From Aureispira sp964445645 (GTDB taxonomy: Bacteria; Bacteroidota; Bacteroidia; Chitinophagales; Saprospiraceae): a stretch of DNA of 64,000 bases. The notes under the pieces were generated by a model. The model ran no database searches, was not told where the DNA came from, and saw only the letters and a list, made by a program, of their open reading frames with translations. The stretch's first letter is position 1. Each line of letters opens with the position of its first letter. Location of the stretch: contig CAYULH010000008.1 in assembly GCA_964445645.1 (NCBI GenBank), positions 6,147-70,146 on the forward strand, read 5' to 3'. Position numbers and translations under genes: made by a program. This document shows, one piece after another, positions 35,596 to 44,030 of the stretch.

Positions 35596-36355
35596 TTTCT
35601 AAATATTTGTATGTAATTTTGATTGTCAAGTTGTTATTTTAATACCAAGAATTTTTTACCTAATATCATCTTGATTCATACCGCTCGGATATATATTTAG
35701 CTTGATGTAAAGTTACCAGCGTTTTTTCTATTGTTTTGTAAATCAATGTCAAATGGACGGTTTTTATTGTGCCAATGTTGTTGAACTTGTGCCTATTCAA
35801 TCCACAAGTTCGGCTTTTCTTTTTTATAAAAAAAACATGTATCTGATTAATTTTTAGCTTGTAGTAATTTTATGTATTGTTGTGAGTATCTGATAGATAC
35901 AACTGTACGCTGAAAAGTTAATTAATGATAGTTTGTTATTTTTAATAATGCTGAAATATACCATCATCTATTGATAATTCCAAATAGTCACATAAGACCA
36001 TTTATTTATTGATTTTTTGGCTCAAGTACAAGTTATTTATGTCAGAAAAGTATTCCATTCTACTATTTAGTCCCAAATCTAAGAGAAGTAAATTAATTAT
36101 TAACACAACACACCCATATATCCTACCAAATGGTTTAATTATTTTTTTGATTCTGTTTTATGAATCTTATAAGCTATAGAATACACAGCCCCTAACTTAC
36201 AAGATTTTGGCTCTATAAATACCAACATCCTTGCTCCCCAAACTTCTACTCTCATTCTCAATAGCAAGCAAGAGCTTCCTGCTGGGCTTTATTTTAACAA
36301 AAAAACTATCTTAGCAATCGAAGGGTTAAACCTGAGGGCAGATACCCCAACAACC
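35596..36355. other. 760-bp gene-free region upstream of the kinase operon
   Basis: AT-rich DNA with no gene I can support. It contains an open plus-strand stretch of about 70 codons after 36180 without a start codon (see rejected items). The kinase promoter should lie within 35596-35800. Confidence 0.5.
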
Positions 36356-36390
36356 AAAAAACCTCTCAAAACAACTTTGAGAGGTTTTTA
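36356..36390. terminator. Terminator after dinD
   Basis: A-rich AAAAACCTCTCAAA (36356-36369) pairs with TTTGAGAGGTTTTT (36377-36390) around ACAACT. Both arms end in A/T runs, so it works in both directions; the stop codon of dinD is 31 bp away. Confidence 0.85.
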
Positions 36391-36420
36391 TGCCTGAATT
36401 ATTGAACGGCAAGCACGAAC

Positions 36421-37272
36421 CTACTCCTCAGAATCTTTCAATTTTTTCTGTTCCTTTCTTTCAACCTTTTTTATACTTTCTGCTACAGGTAAATCCTCAG
36501 GCATGGTTCCACCTATATCTTTTATGGTTTCACGAACCTTCTTACCGACTTCATAATGAGCTTTGTTAGCATTTGCTTTGCCTTTAATTTTTTCCCTCTT
36601 GAGTTTTTCTTCAGTTTGTGTAGCTCGGAATAAGTTCGCTGCTAATTCCGTACTACCCATGTGGTCAAGAATTTGTTGACTTTTTTTGAGACCTTTAATC
36701 TGATGGATTTCCTTAGCTCCTAAGCCTCCGTACAAGCCTTTGTAACCATGATTTTGAAATACAGCATATTCCCAAGGCTTAATAACTCCTGCATCTTTTG
36801 CTGCTGCTGCCAATTGAGTATTGTGTTTTTTCATTTCATTACGCAAGAATAGCCTTTTTTTGTCTTCTGTTTCAAGACTGTTGTATTCATCAAGTTGTTG
36901 GAGTTCTTGTAATCGAGTTTGTACAGCAAAGTAGGTTTGGCCTAAGGCAACTACTTCTTTTGAAGAATCAGCATTTTGTACAATCAAGTAACAGAAGTAG
37001 CGGGATAACTTAAAGCTAGACATTGCTCTTTGAGCACCACTTCCTATTGGAACCATCTCGGTGAACTCAACGAGATGGTTAGAGAGTTCTTGTTGACTTT
37101 GTACACAAGCGGTGGCAGCTTTTTGGAGAACTTTAGTAAAATTTCTAAAATCTGAATAATCCAATACCTTGGACAATTCTCTTGCTTGCCAGTACTCTAT
37201 ACCATTCTCGTCAATGTGTTTTATTTGCTCAAAACGGCTTTCATTAACTTCATTAATTATCTCGTTATTCAT
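36421..37272 (-). CDS. dinD: DNA damage-inducible protein D (BRO/KilA-N-type N-terminus)
   Basis: A 283-residue cytosolic protein. The N-terminal BRO-like region (EYWQARELSKVLDYSDFRNF) leads into the DinD signature: HNTQLAAAAKDAGVIKPWEYAVFQNHGYKGLYGG and LDHMGSTELAANLFRATQTEEKL. In E. coli DinD is an SOS gene product that counters RecA filaments. The family length of about 275-285 matches. It is transcribed alone, with a strong terminator. No LexA-type operator could be identified by eye upstream, though a lexA box in Bacteroidota is poorly defined. The gene is often carried on mobile DNA. Confidence 0.9.
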   Translation of the reverse strand: MNNEIINEVNESRFEQIKHIDENGIEYWQARELSKVLDYSDFRNFTKVLQKAATACVQSQQELSNHLVEFTEMVPIGSGAQRAMSSFKLSRYFCYLIVQNADSSKEVVALGQTYFAVQTRLQELQQLDEYNSLETEDKKRLFLRNEMKKHNTQLAAAAKDAGVIKPWEYAVFQNHGYKGLYGGLGAKEIHQIKGLKKSQQILDHMGSTELAANLFRATQTEEKLKREKIKGKANANKAHYEVGKKVRETIKDIGGTMPEDLPVAESIKKVERKEQKKLKDSEE

Positions 37273-37484
37273 TTTTGCAGCTTGGATAAGTTAGTGGAAT
37301 TTTATATTTATGTAAAATGTATTTAATTAGATTAATAGTAAATAGGCAAGTTGAAAGCGTTCTATTGTTACTACAATACAAAAATAAGCATATAATTACC
37401 TTATTTTTTATCAATTTTATGAAAAAATAATCTACTGATGGCTATTAGTGCTACACAAAATATTAAATAGTACCAACACCAAAA

Positions 37485-37515
37485 AAGCCCCCTCAAAACA
37501 ATGTTGAGGGGGCTT
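37485..37515. terminator. Terminator after tRNA-Arg(TCT)
   Basis: AAGCCCCCTCAA (37485-37496) pairs perfectly with TTGAGGGGGCTT (37504-37515). On the minus strand it is followed by TTTTTGG, fitting termination of the tRNA transcript. Confidence 0.8.
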
Positions 37516-37540
37516 CTGTAATTTGAAACCTAATGGTTTT

Positions 37541-37617
37541 TGGTGACTCGAGCAGGATTCGAACCTGCGACCGTCTGCTTAGAAGGCAGATGCTCTATCC
37601 AGCTGAGCTATCGAGCC
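37541..37617 (-). tRNA. tRNA-Arg (anticodon TCT)
   Basis: A complete cloverleaf on the minus strand: acceptor GGCTCGA/TCGAGTC, D arm GCTC/GAGC, anticodon stem TCTGC/GCAGA with loop CTTCTAA giving TCT, and T arm GCAGG-TTCGAAT-CCTGC. The discriminator A at 37544 is followed by encoded CCA, unlike the other tRNA-Arg in the window. It reads AGA and AGG codons. Confidence 0.95.
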
Positions 37618-37944
37618 AACATGTAGTGTAGATGAAAATTAATTATCATCCAGAGCGAGGGCAAATTTATAACATTCTCACAAAAAACAAAAGAAGCCAT
37701 CCATTTTTTCTCAAAAAGAAAAAGATAAATTTTATCTGTAGTTTTGTGAGGACTTAATTTACGTGTTTTATAACTATAAAAGAACCAAGATGGTTCCCTG
37801 ATATTTACTTTTTTTAGAACAAATTAGCGTGCTCCTTGTAAAATTCTTATCTTGATTTAAGATTGATAGATTAAAACACTTACCAAGATCCTAATTAGGT
37901 TTGGGGTTAGAAAAAAGAAAACAGGTGTTCAAAAAAGAAAAATT

Positions 37945-38454
37945 ATGGATATTGTATCAGTTATGTTTGCGAGTCCTTCGTATGATGAATTGGTGGCCTT
38001 GCGTTTGACCCATTTGTATGAGCCTTTGGATATGGAGGTAGATATTGAGTTGTTGGCAGAGGAATACAGAGATGTGCATTTGGCGGTGTCGGATGAGCGT
38101 GGGGCGGTGATTGGAGCAGTGGTGGCCAAGGTGTCGGAGGAGAAGGATGAATTTATGAATAAGCGCAAGATTTGTTTGTTTCGCCAAGTGGTGATTAAGA
38201 AGGAACAGCAGGGAATTGGTAAGGGGAGTGAAGTATTGGATGCACTGGAGCAATTGTTGATAGAGCGTGGTTACAAAGAAATTCGACTACATGCACATGT
38301 AGGAGCCGTTGATTTTTATCAGAAATTTGGATATACCACACATGGCAAGCAATTTAGGGCCAATGGTATTTTGCAACATACTATGAAGAAAAAAATTCAG
38401 AAAAAATCAGACAAATTAGACCAATTGCAGGCAATTGGTACGGCTCATTCATAG
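37945..38454 (+). CDS. GNAT family N-acetyltransferase
   Basis: A 169-residue protein with the GNAT fold. Motif A is CLFRQVVIKKEQQGIGKGSEV (residues about 72-92), with the Q-x-x-G-x-G acetyl-CoA loop, and motif B is VGAVDFYQKFGYTTHGKQF. Unusually, the N-terminal strands (DVHLAVSDERGAVIGAVVAKV) come with a C-terminal tail (KKKIQKKSDKLDQLQAIG) that is basic and helical. Small GNATs acetylate antibiotics, amines or protein N-termini; the substrate is unknown. The start chosen is the ATG at 37945, which fits the fold. It is transcribed alone. Confidence 0.85.
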   Translation: MDIVSVMFASPSYDELVALRLTHLYEPLDMEVDIELLAEEYRDVHLAVSDERGAVIGAVVAKVSEEKDEFMNKRKICLFRQVVIKKEQQGIGKGSEVLDALEQLLIERGYKEIRLHAHVGAVDFYQKFGYTTHGKQFRANGILQHTMKKKIQKKSDKLDQLQAIGTAHS

Positions 38455-38546
38455 GTTTGTACAATGGTTTTAGCAGGAGTTTTTAAGGTGTTCAGCATTA
38501 GCATCAAAAAAAGCAAAAAAGCACTAAGGATTAGTGGAGCAATGTG

Positions 38547-38554
38547 TATCTTTG
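38547..38554 (+). promoter_or_regulatory. -7 element (TATCTTTG) upstream of rlmD
   Basis: A perfect TAnnTTTG. No TTG is present at the right distance. A transcript from here would start near 38560 and pass through the hairpin at 38578-38605 before rlmD. Confidence 0.4.
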
Positions 38555-38577
38555 CTATTCTAAATAGAAATAATAGA

Positions 38578-38605
38578 AGCCCTCAACAATTGTTGAAGGC
38601 TTTTT
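38578..38605 (+). terminator. Hairpin between the GNAT gene and rlmD
   Basis: AGCCCTCAACAAT (38579-38590) pairs with ATTGTTGAAGGCT (one mismatch), followed by TTTTT. It ends the GNAT transcript, or acts as a leader hairpin for rlmD if the -7 element at 38547 is used. Confidence 0.65.
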
Positions 38606-38657
38606 AAATAGGGTATGGTGCTATTCAGCATTATTCTCATAAAGAACTAAGAACAGC

Positions 38658-40109
38658 GTGAAAACACCAACACAATCAGTTAAGAAAGGAATAGCTTTGG
38701 AGGATGTGGTTATTGAGGAAATGGCTTTTGGCGGCGAGGGCGTGGCAAAAATGCCAACAGAGCAAGGAGATTATATTTTGTTTGTCAAAAATACCTTGCC
38801 CGGACAAGTAGTAAGGGCCAAAGTCATCAAAAAGAAAAAGCGTTTTGCCAAGTGCAAACTAGTGAAGGTGCTGCAACCTGCTCCAGAGGAAATGGAGGTG
38901 CCTTATCAGCCGATTCCGGGTGCTCCTTTTGCCCGTTTGCCAATTGCACAACAAGAGCAATACAAGGAGCAATCTACCTTGGAGATGTTTAAGCGTTTGA
39001 GTGGGGTAGCCAATGTAGAGGACTATTATGAGGGCTATATTAGTTCGCCTGCTGTTTGGCATTATCGCAACAAGATGGAGTATTCTTTCTCTACACTGGT
39101 ATCGGCCTTGCACACAGGAGAGGAAACGGAGGGCTTTGCTTTGGGATTTAAACGACGTGGACAGTGGTGGGCTGTGGAACAGCTCAATGATGATTCGGGT
39201 TTATTTGATAAGGAGTTGGAGGTGGCAATGCCTCAAATACGTGCTTTTTGTGAGCAGAGTGGATTGCCTGCTTGGAATCCTGCCAAAAGTCGTGGCTTTT
39301 TCCGTTTTTTGGTGGTACGCAAGAGTTATATTCACAATCAACTGTTGTTTAATTTGGTAACGACCAGTGATGAATTGGAGGCTTTTGATAAGCAGGGGTT
39401 TGTAACCTTGCTGCAAGAAATATTAGGCGAACGTTTGGCAGGGGTTATTCAGACGAGCAATGATGAGGTAGGAGATACCGCCAAGCAGCCAGCCGAAAAA
39501 TCTACTTTGTGGTATGGGCAGCCCAAGATTGTAGAGCGTGTTTTAGGTTTGGATTTTGAAATTAGTATGCAAAGTTTCTTTCAGACCAATCCACAGTGTG
39601 CCGAAAAGCTATATGCCAAGGTGATTGAATATGTACGTTTGAGTTTGGAGGGAGCAGAGGAGCAAGCAGTAGCAATGGATTTGTTTTGTGGCACAGGAAC
39701 TATAGCACAGTTATTAGCCAATGATTCACAAATTAATAAAGTAATTGGGGTAGATATAGTACCACAAGCAATAGAAGATGCCAAATTGAATGCTGCACGC
39801 AATAAGATAGAAGGTATTGATTTTTATGCGGCTGATGTTCGTAAATTCTTATATGATTACCCACAGTACAAGGGCAAAATCGGGACTATTGTATTAGATC
39901 CGCCTAGGGGGGGGATTGTACCCAAAGCATTGACACGTATCATTGAACTGAGTGCTCCTTCTATTGTGTATGTGTCGTGCAATCCTTCTACACAAGCACG
40001 CGACACACAGACTTTGATAGAAGCAGGCTACCAATTGCGCCACTTTAGCTTAGTGGATCAATTTCCGCACACCGCTCATATAGAAAGTGTGGCTTTGTTT
40101 GAAAAATAA
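38658..40109 (+). CDS. rlmD: RlmD/TrmA-type RNA (uracil-5-)-methyltransferase without Fe-S cysteines
   Basis: A 483-residue protein. A TRAM domain (about 12-70, VVIEEMAFGGEGVAKM, VKNTLPGQVVRAKV) is followed by a methyltransferase domain with MDLFCGTGTIAQLLA (SAM binding), LDPPRGGIVPKAL and VYVSCNPSTQARD, where Cys is the nucleophile that attacks uracil C6. Members usually hold a 4Fe-4S cluster through CxxxxxCGGC plus a later Cys; the matching stretch here (YQPIPGAPFARLPIAQQEQ) has none. The target is probably U1939 of 23S rRNA or a related uridine, but the exact position cannot be assigned; RlmCD-like dual specificity is possible. The start is GTG-rich: the frame begins at GTG 38658 (MKTPTQSVKKG). 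Confidence 0.85.
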   Translation: MKTPTQSVKKGIALEDVVIEEMAFGGEGVAKMPTEQGDYILFVKNTLPGQVVRAKVIKKKKRFAKCKLVKVLQPAPEEMEVPYQPIPGAPFARLPIAQQEQYKEQSTLEMFKRLSGVANVEDYYEGYISSPAVWHYRNKMEYSFSTLVSALHTGEETEGFALGFKRRGQWWAVEQLNDDSGLFDKELEVAMPQIRAFCEQSGLPAWNPAKSRGFFRFLVVRKSYIHNQLLFNLVTTSDELEAFDKQGFVTLLQEILGERLAGVIQTSNDEVGDTAKQPAEKSTLWYGQPKIVERVLGLDFEISMQSFFQTNPQCAEKLYAKVIEYVRLSLEGAEEQAVAMDLFCGTGTIAQLLANDSQINKVIGVDIVPQAIEDAKLNAARNKIEGIDFYAADVRKFLYDYPQYKGKIGTIVLDPPRGGIVPKALTRIIELSAPSIVYVSCNPSTQARDTQTLIEAGYQLRHFSLVDQFPHTAHIESVALFEK

Positions 40110-40117
40110 CAGCCAAC

Positions 40118-40522
40118 TTAACGGCTGCCTACCCTCATTTTAGCATTTGCAATTTGATCTAGCAGCCATATTTTGGCCTTGTCTGGATTGGTAAATATCT
40201 TTTTGGGATTAGTTGTTTTGATAAATTTGAGTGCTAGATTAGCAAAAATTCTAGACCCAACAGAACGAACTACTATAGCACTAGCAACATGCCCAATATG
40301 AACAGAGGCATAAGCTTCCAATACTTCTTTCTTTAGGTACAAGTTGGGGGCGTAGGTGATGAGACCACAAATATTATTTCCTACTGCTTCTTTTAAAGTC
40401 AAGGCATTGTCTATAGCAATTTCAGGGGTATCTGGCTGATCCCAATTTGGCTTTATTCTAAACTCTATAATGCCATTGGGGTGTATAGTGGCAATAGCAG
40501 ACTTACTTTCTAATTGTTTCAT
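40118..40522 (-). CDS. Small SpoIIAA/STAS-like protein (DUF7793-like), paralogue 1
   Basis: A 134-residue cytosolic protein. It shares about half its residues with the protein at 40939-41355: GIIEFRIKPNWDQPDTPEIAIDNAL against the same pattern in the other, and KIFTNPDKAKIWLL. The C-terminal IFTNPDKAKIWLL stretch is typical of small STAS/SEC14-like proteins in Bacteroidota, in which a strand carries the ligand or partner site. The function is unknown. The gene lies 8 bp after rlmD but on the opposite strand. The two paralogues are 417 bp apart with nothing recognised between. Confidence 0.55.
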   Translation of the reverse strand: MKQLESKSAIATIHPNGIIEFRIKPNWDQPDTPEIAIDNALTLKEAVGNNICGLITYAPNLYLKKEVLEAYASVHIGHVASAIVVRSVGSRIFANLALKFIKTTNPKKIFTNPDKAKIWLLDQIANAKMRVGSR

Positions 40523-40938
40523 TTAATTATTATCATAAGTTGTTTTGTAATGTGTATGCTTTTAATAAGTAGTCACAAATGCTGCTTATTATTGTGTAAT
40601 AGCAAAAATGTTAAAATTGTTTGTGCTATTTAGTAACAAAATTATAGCTAATTGATTTTCAATACACTAGAAGCTAAAAAAAACGTTTTTTAATTGCTTG
40701 GGAATCAATTACGTACAACACCTACTTAATGCTTTACTAATAATAACAAAAAAATGCCAAAATACTATATTCTAGGAAATAGTTTAGAGTAATTTTAACA
40801 ATTGAAAGACTATTCAATTATTTGGCGTAAATGTAGTTTTTTTCTATTGTATAGGTAATATCTATTATAGGATATACAGATAAGGAAGGTATTGTTATTG
40901 GGTTAGATAGCAGGGGGAGTCTAATTGGTTGGTGATTT
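40523..40938. other. 416-bp spacer between the STAS-like paralogues
   Basis: AT-rich; no gene, hairpin or repeat that I can support. It must hold the promoter of the paralogue at 40118-40522. Confidence 0.4.
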
Positions 40939-41355
40939 TTATTGAGTTAGTGTATTTTGAGCCTTTTGTTTGGCTCGTGCAATGTGTCCCAATAACCATT
41001 TTTCTGCCTTGTCTGTATTTGTAAAAATTTTCATTGGAACAGGTATTTTAACAAATTTTAGGATGAAATTTGCCAAAATTTTAGAGCCAATACCTTTAAT
41101 TATAACTGCATTGGCTACATGTCCAATATCCACACTACCAAAGGCTTCTACAACATCTTTGTTCATATACAAATTGTCTGGAAGATAGCTCAATATTCCA
41201 CAAATATTATCGCCCACACCCTCCTTGATGGTTAGTGCAAAATTGATAGCTGTTTCAGGGGTATCTGGTTGATTCCAGTCGGGTTTCATTCGAGTTTCTA
41301 TGATTCCGTCAGGACGAACAGTAATGATACAAGCAAGGGATTCTAAAGTTCTCAT
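40939..41355 (-). CDS. Small SpoIIAA/STAS-like protein (DUF7793-like), paralogue 2
   Basis: A 138-residue protein closely related to its neighbour: IIETRMKPDWNQPDTPETAINFAL, IGHVANAVIIKGIGSKILANFILKF and KIFTNTDKAEKWLL. The pattern suits a local gene duplication followed by divergence. There is no signal peptide. The tail KQKAQNTLTQ is basic. The function is unknown; STAS-like domains often regulate by protein-protein contact or bind nucleotides. Confidence 0.55.
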   Translation of the reverse strand: MRTLESLACIITVRPDGIIETRMKPDWNQPDTPETAINFALTIKEGVGDNICGILSYLPDNLYMNKDVVEAFGSVDIGHVANAVIIKGIGSKILANFILKFVKIPVPMKIFTNTDKAEKWLLGHIARAKQKAQNTLTQ

Positions 41356-41534
41356 AAAATTATACGCATGTTAAATATTTTCAATGTAAAACACTCAAGA
41401 TAGGAGCAGTGGCTCTAAAAAGTTAAATTTGTTTTGTGAGGCAAATAGAACCAATCAAAGTCAAATCTAAATATAAGCCATTATTTTTACTCTAAGAGGC
41501 ACAGAATGCAAACTTTTATTACAAATATTAAAGG

Positions 41535-42194
41535 TTATTACGAATAAAGTATTAAGCAGAAAAGTTTTTTTAGGGCAAAAAAAATGCTGATAAAGATGTT
41601 ATCTTGGATGTGTGAAAAAACAAGGCATCAATATCAGCAAGCTCAAAGTTAATCAATTAACAAGTTTAACAGAGCAAGAAGAGGGACTTATTTTAGAGAT
41701 ATTTGATAATAAAGTATCAGAAAAGCAAAAGCATTATACCCTACAAGGGAAGAAGCGAAAGCGTGTTCAGGAAAAAGAGTCAAAGAACAGCAGTTTGTTA
41801 GGCAGTAAGCAGAAGCTTGATTTTTTGCTGTTATACTTGAAGGAACAGATGAATCAATACACACTAGGTCATTTTTACAAGATGAGTCAGCCGAAAGTAT
41901 CGCAATGGATAAGTTATTTGTTACCTGTTTTGGAGCAAACCTTAAATCAGATAGGTATAATACCTTGTTATCAAGAGACTTATAGCCATTCATCAACAGA
42001 AGAGGGTTATTTGGCAGCAGATGTAACGGAACGAGCAATCCCTAGGAAAGGCTGGGGTCAAACGACTAAAAATTATGAAGCAAAAAATTAGAATTAGAGC
42101 TTATCAAAAAAGGGAAACGATCGTTAAAATCGCCTTTGCTTTTCATAATTTGAGAGTCAAGTATAGAAAATTGACCTGTTCTAATTCGTAATAA
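41535..42194 (+). mobile_element. Degenerate IS5-group-like insertion sequence (about 660 bp)
   Basis: TTATTACGAAT at 41535-41545 and its reverse complement ATTCGTAATAA at 42184-42194 could be the terminal inverted repeats. They enclose a shortened transposase with its N-terminal part in one frame and C-terminal codons (IAFAFHNLRVKYRKL) in another just before 42188. A full IS of this type would be about 1 kb or more. Confidence 0.5.
41612..42091 (+). pseudogene. Transposase with internal deletion (DDE_Tnp_4 type)
   Basis: The 159-residue frame starts with GTG (MKKQGINISKLKVNQL) and carries the HTH of IS5-type transposases (FLLLYLKEQMNQYTLGHFYKM, SQPKVSQWI). It reaches AADVTERAIPR, which holds the first catalytic Asp, then leaves the family pattern (KGWGQTTKNYEAKN) and stops. 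A further transposase piece (TIVKIAFAFHNLRVKYRKL) appears in another frame at about 42118-42190. The middle and the other two catalytic acids are missing, so the element cannot move by itself. A helper transposase elsewhere could still mobilise it if the ends are intact. Confidence 0.8.
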
Positions 42195-42253
42195 TTTTTA
42201 TTAAATTCACTAGATGTATAATAATAAATTATTATGATTTTTACAAAATAAAG

Positions 42254-42703
42254 TTAGTTTTTAACGTCAACTAATTCAATATCGAAGACCAAAACAGAAT
42301 TGGGAGGAATAGAACCAGCTCCTCTAGTGCCATAACCAAGGGCAGAGGGAATAATTAGTTTGCCTGAACCACCTTCTTTGAAAAAAGGAATGCCATATTG
42401 CCAACCCTTGATAACACGATCTAGTGTAGTTGTAAAAGGAGTGGAGCCCGAACGGTCAAACTCTGTTCCGTTAATCAAACGCCCTACATAATTGACCGAT
42501 ACCTCGCTGTACACGCCAGCAGGTTGCAGTCCTGTTCCTTCTTGTTCTATAACATAATACAATCCTTCAGGCCCTTCTTGGGCATTGAGGTTATTGGTTT
42601 CAATGTAACGCGCTATAAGGGCTGCTTCGTCAACATTTTCTTTCTCGCAAGAAGAAAACGCTACTAAACTGACAAACAAGAAGAAAAGGGTAGTGTATTT
42701 CAT
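42254..42703 (-). CDS. FKBP-type peptidyl-prolyl isomerase lipoprotein
   Basis: A 149-residue protein, starting at the ATG at 42703 (MKYTTLFFLFVSLVAFSSC), which gives a lipoprotein signal with Cys19; the upstream in-frame ATG adds only 13 non-signal residues. The FKBP domain (about 45-147) shows VSVNYVGRLINGTEFDRSG, VIKGWQYGIPFFKEGGSGKLIIPSALGYG and SIPPNSVLVFDIELVDV, with the usual active-site aromatic and Asp positions. It speeds cis-trans proline isomerisation of exported proteins in the periplasm. The RluD-like gene ends 41 bp upstream on the same strand, so it may be an operon of convenience. Confidence 0.92.
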   Translation of the reverse strand: MKYTTLFFLFVSLVAFSSCEKENVDEAALIARYIETNNLNAQEGPEGLYYVIEQEGTGLQPAGVYSEVSVNYVGRLINGTEFDRSGSTPFTTTLDRVIKGWQYGIPFFKEGGSGKLIIPSALGYGTRGAGSIPPNSVLVFDIELVDVKN

Positions 42704-42743
42704 AGTACAAATATTGATGATTTTTAAATAACTTCTTTGCAAA

Positions 42744-43772
42744 TTATTTTAATTTCAAACGCCCTTGGGTGTAATTGCGCCAACGTGTCAGTACTTGCTG
42801 CATATCCTCTGGCAATTCAGATTCTAACAATAAAAACTCATTGGTGGTAGGATGCACCAAGCCTATACTTTTGGCGTGCAGTGCCTGACGGGGCAATAGC
42901 TTAAAGTTATTCAAAACAAAATGCTTATACTTGCTAAACACTGTTCCTTTGACAATTCGATCGCCACCATACTGTGGATCGCCAAACAAGGGATGCCCAA
43001 TGTGTTGAAAGTGTACACGAATCTGGTGGGTACGCCCTGTTTCCAAGCGACATTCTACCAAAGTGACATAGCCCAAACGCTCTAGCACCTTATAGTGTGT
43101 AATGGCATGTTTGCCACGCTCCCCATCGGGATATACGGCTCGTAGTCGGCGGTGGCGAGGATGCCGATCAATATGCCCCGTAATGGTGCCTTCATCTTCT
43201 GCCAAATCACCCCAAACCAATGCCTGATAACGCCTCTCGATAGTATGCTCAAAAAATTGCTTGCCAATATGTGCCATCGCTTCTTCATTCTTGGCCACAA
43301 TCATCAAGCCAGTGGTGTCTTTATCAATTCGGTGGACAATCCCCGGACGCTCATTATCTTGTGTAATGGGCAAGCCTTTGAGATAATGTACCAATCCATT
43401 AACAAGCGTTCCATCTGCATTACCAATTCCTGGATGCACAACCAACCCAGCAGGCTTGTGCAAAACCAAAAAATCATCATCCTCATAACGAATATCCAAA
43501 TCCATGGCTTCAGGAGTTGGCCCACCTTCTGTTTTTTGTCGCTTCCAGCGCACTTTTATCGCTTGCCCCGGTTTAACTTTATGATTACTTTTAACTTGTT
43601 TTTCATTGACCAAGACCCAGCCCTCATCAATCGCCTTTTGCACACGATTACGTGTCACGTTCTCCAGACGATTCATCAAAAATTTATCCAATCGAAGGGG
43701 CTCCTGATTGGGGTCTGCTACAAAAGTTTGTAACAAATAAACCTCGTTCCCTATTGTTTTTTCTTCTTTCAT
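42744..43772 (-). CDS. rluD: RluD-type 23S rRNA pseudouridine synthase
   Basis: A 342-residue protein. An N-terminal S4 RNA-binding domain (RLDKFLMNRLENVTRNRVQKAIDEG, about 27-75) precedes the RluA-type catalytic domain with GIVHRIDKDTTGLM; Asp150 is the nucleophile. ETGRTHQIRVHFQHIGHPLFGDPQYGG is the second signature. It turns uridines in the large-subunit helix 69 region into pseudouridine (1911, 1915, 1917 in E. coli numbering), but site choice by sequence alone is uncertain. The start is the ATG at 43772. A -7 element lies almost at the start codon (see 43780), suggesting a very short leader. Confidence 0.9.
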   Translation of the reverse strand: MKEEKTIGNEVYLLQTFVADPNQEPLRLDKFLMNRLENVTRNRVQKAIDEGWVLVNEKQVKSNHKVKPGQAIKVRWKRQKTEGGPTPEAMDLDIRYEDDDFLVLHKPAGLVVHPGIGNADGTLVNGLVHYLKGLPITQDNERPGIVHRIDKDTTGLMIVAKNEEAMAHIGKQFFEHTIERRYQALVWGDLAEDEGTITGHIDRHPRHRRLRAVYPDGERGKHAITHYKVLERLGYVTLVECRLETGRTHQIRVHFQHIGHPLFGDPQYGGDRIVKGTVFSKYKHFVLNNFKLLPRQALHAKSIGLVHPTTNEFLLLESELPEDMQQVLTRWRNYTQGRLKLK

Positions 43773-43779
43773 AATTTTG

Positions 43780-43787
43780 CAAAGATA
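43780..43787 (-). promoter_or_regulatory. -7 element (TATCTTTG) directly before the RluD-like gene
   Basis: CAAAGATA on the plus strand is TATCTTTG on the minus strand. It ends 7 bp from the start codon, so transcription would start at or next to ATG (leaderless or nearly so). Confidence 0.4.
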
Positions 43788-43861
43788 AGGAAATTAAGGC
43801 TAGTGCAGCCTTTTGCGGATGCTTTTATTTCTTAGGCTCTGTTCTCTACGAAAAATGTTGC

Positions 43862-43869
43862 TATATTTG
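43862..43869 (+). promoter_or_regulatory. -7 element (TATATTTG) upstream of def
   Basis: A match to TAnnTTTG, facing def, with a leader of about 155 bases. No TTG lies at the expected distance, so support is weak. Confidence 0.3.
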
Positions 43870-44030
43870 CAGCCTGTTACTTACCAATAATCCTTCTTTA
43901 GATTTTTAGTAGGGGCAATTTTATTACTACAAAAAATCAAAACACTATTACATAGATTTTGTTTCTCTAAGTAAAAAAGTGGCGATTTAAGAAGCCTTGT
44001 CAAGATAAAATTAGAATTACAATTACAACC

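Noticed and set aside
36187..36395. Plus-strand open stretch of about 70 codons with a segment (LPAGLYFNKK) that recalls a T9SS sorting domain
   Set aside because: No start codon, no other sorting-domain features, and the frame runs through the dinD terminator. It is more likely chance than a gene remnant.
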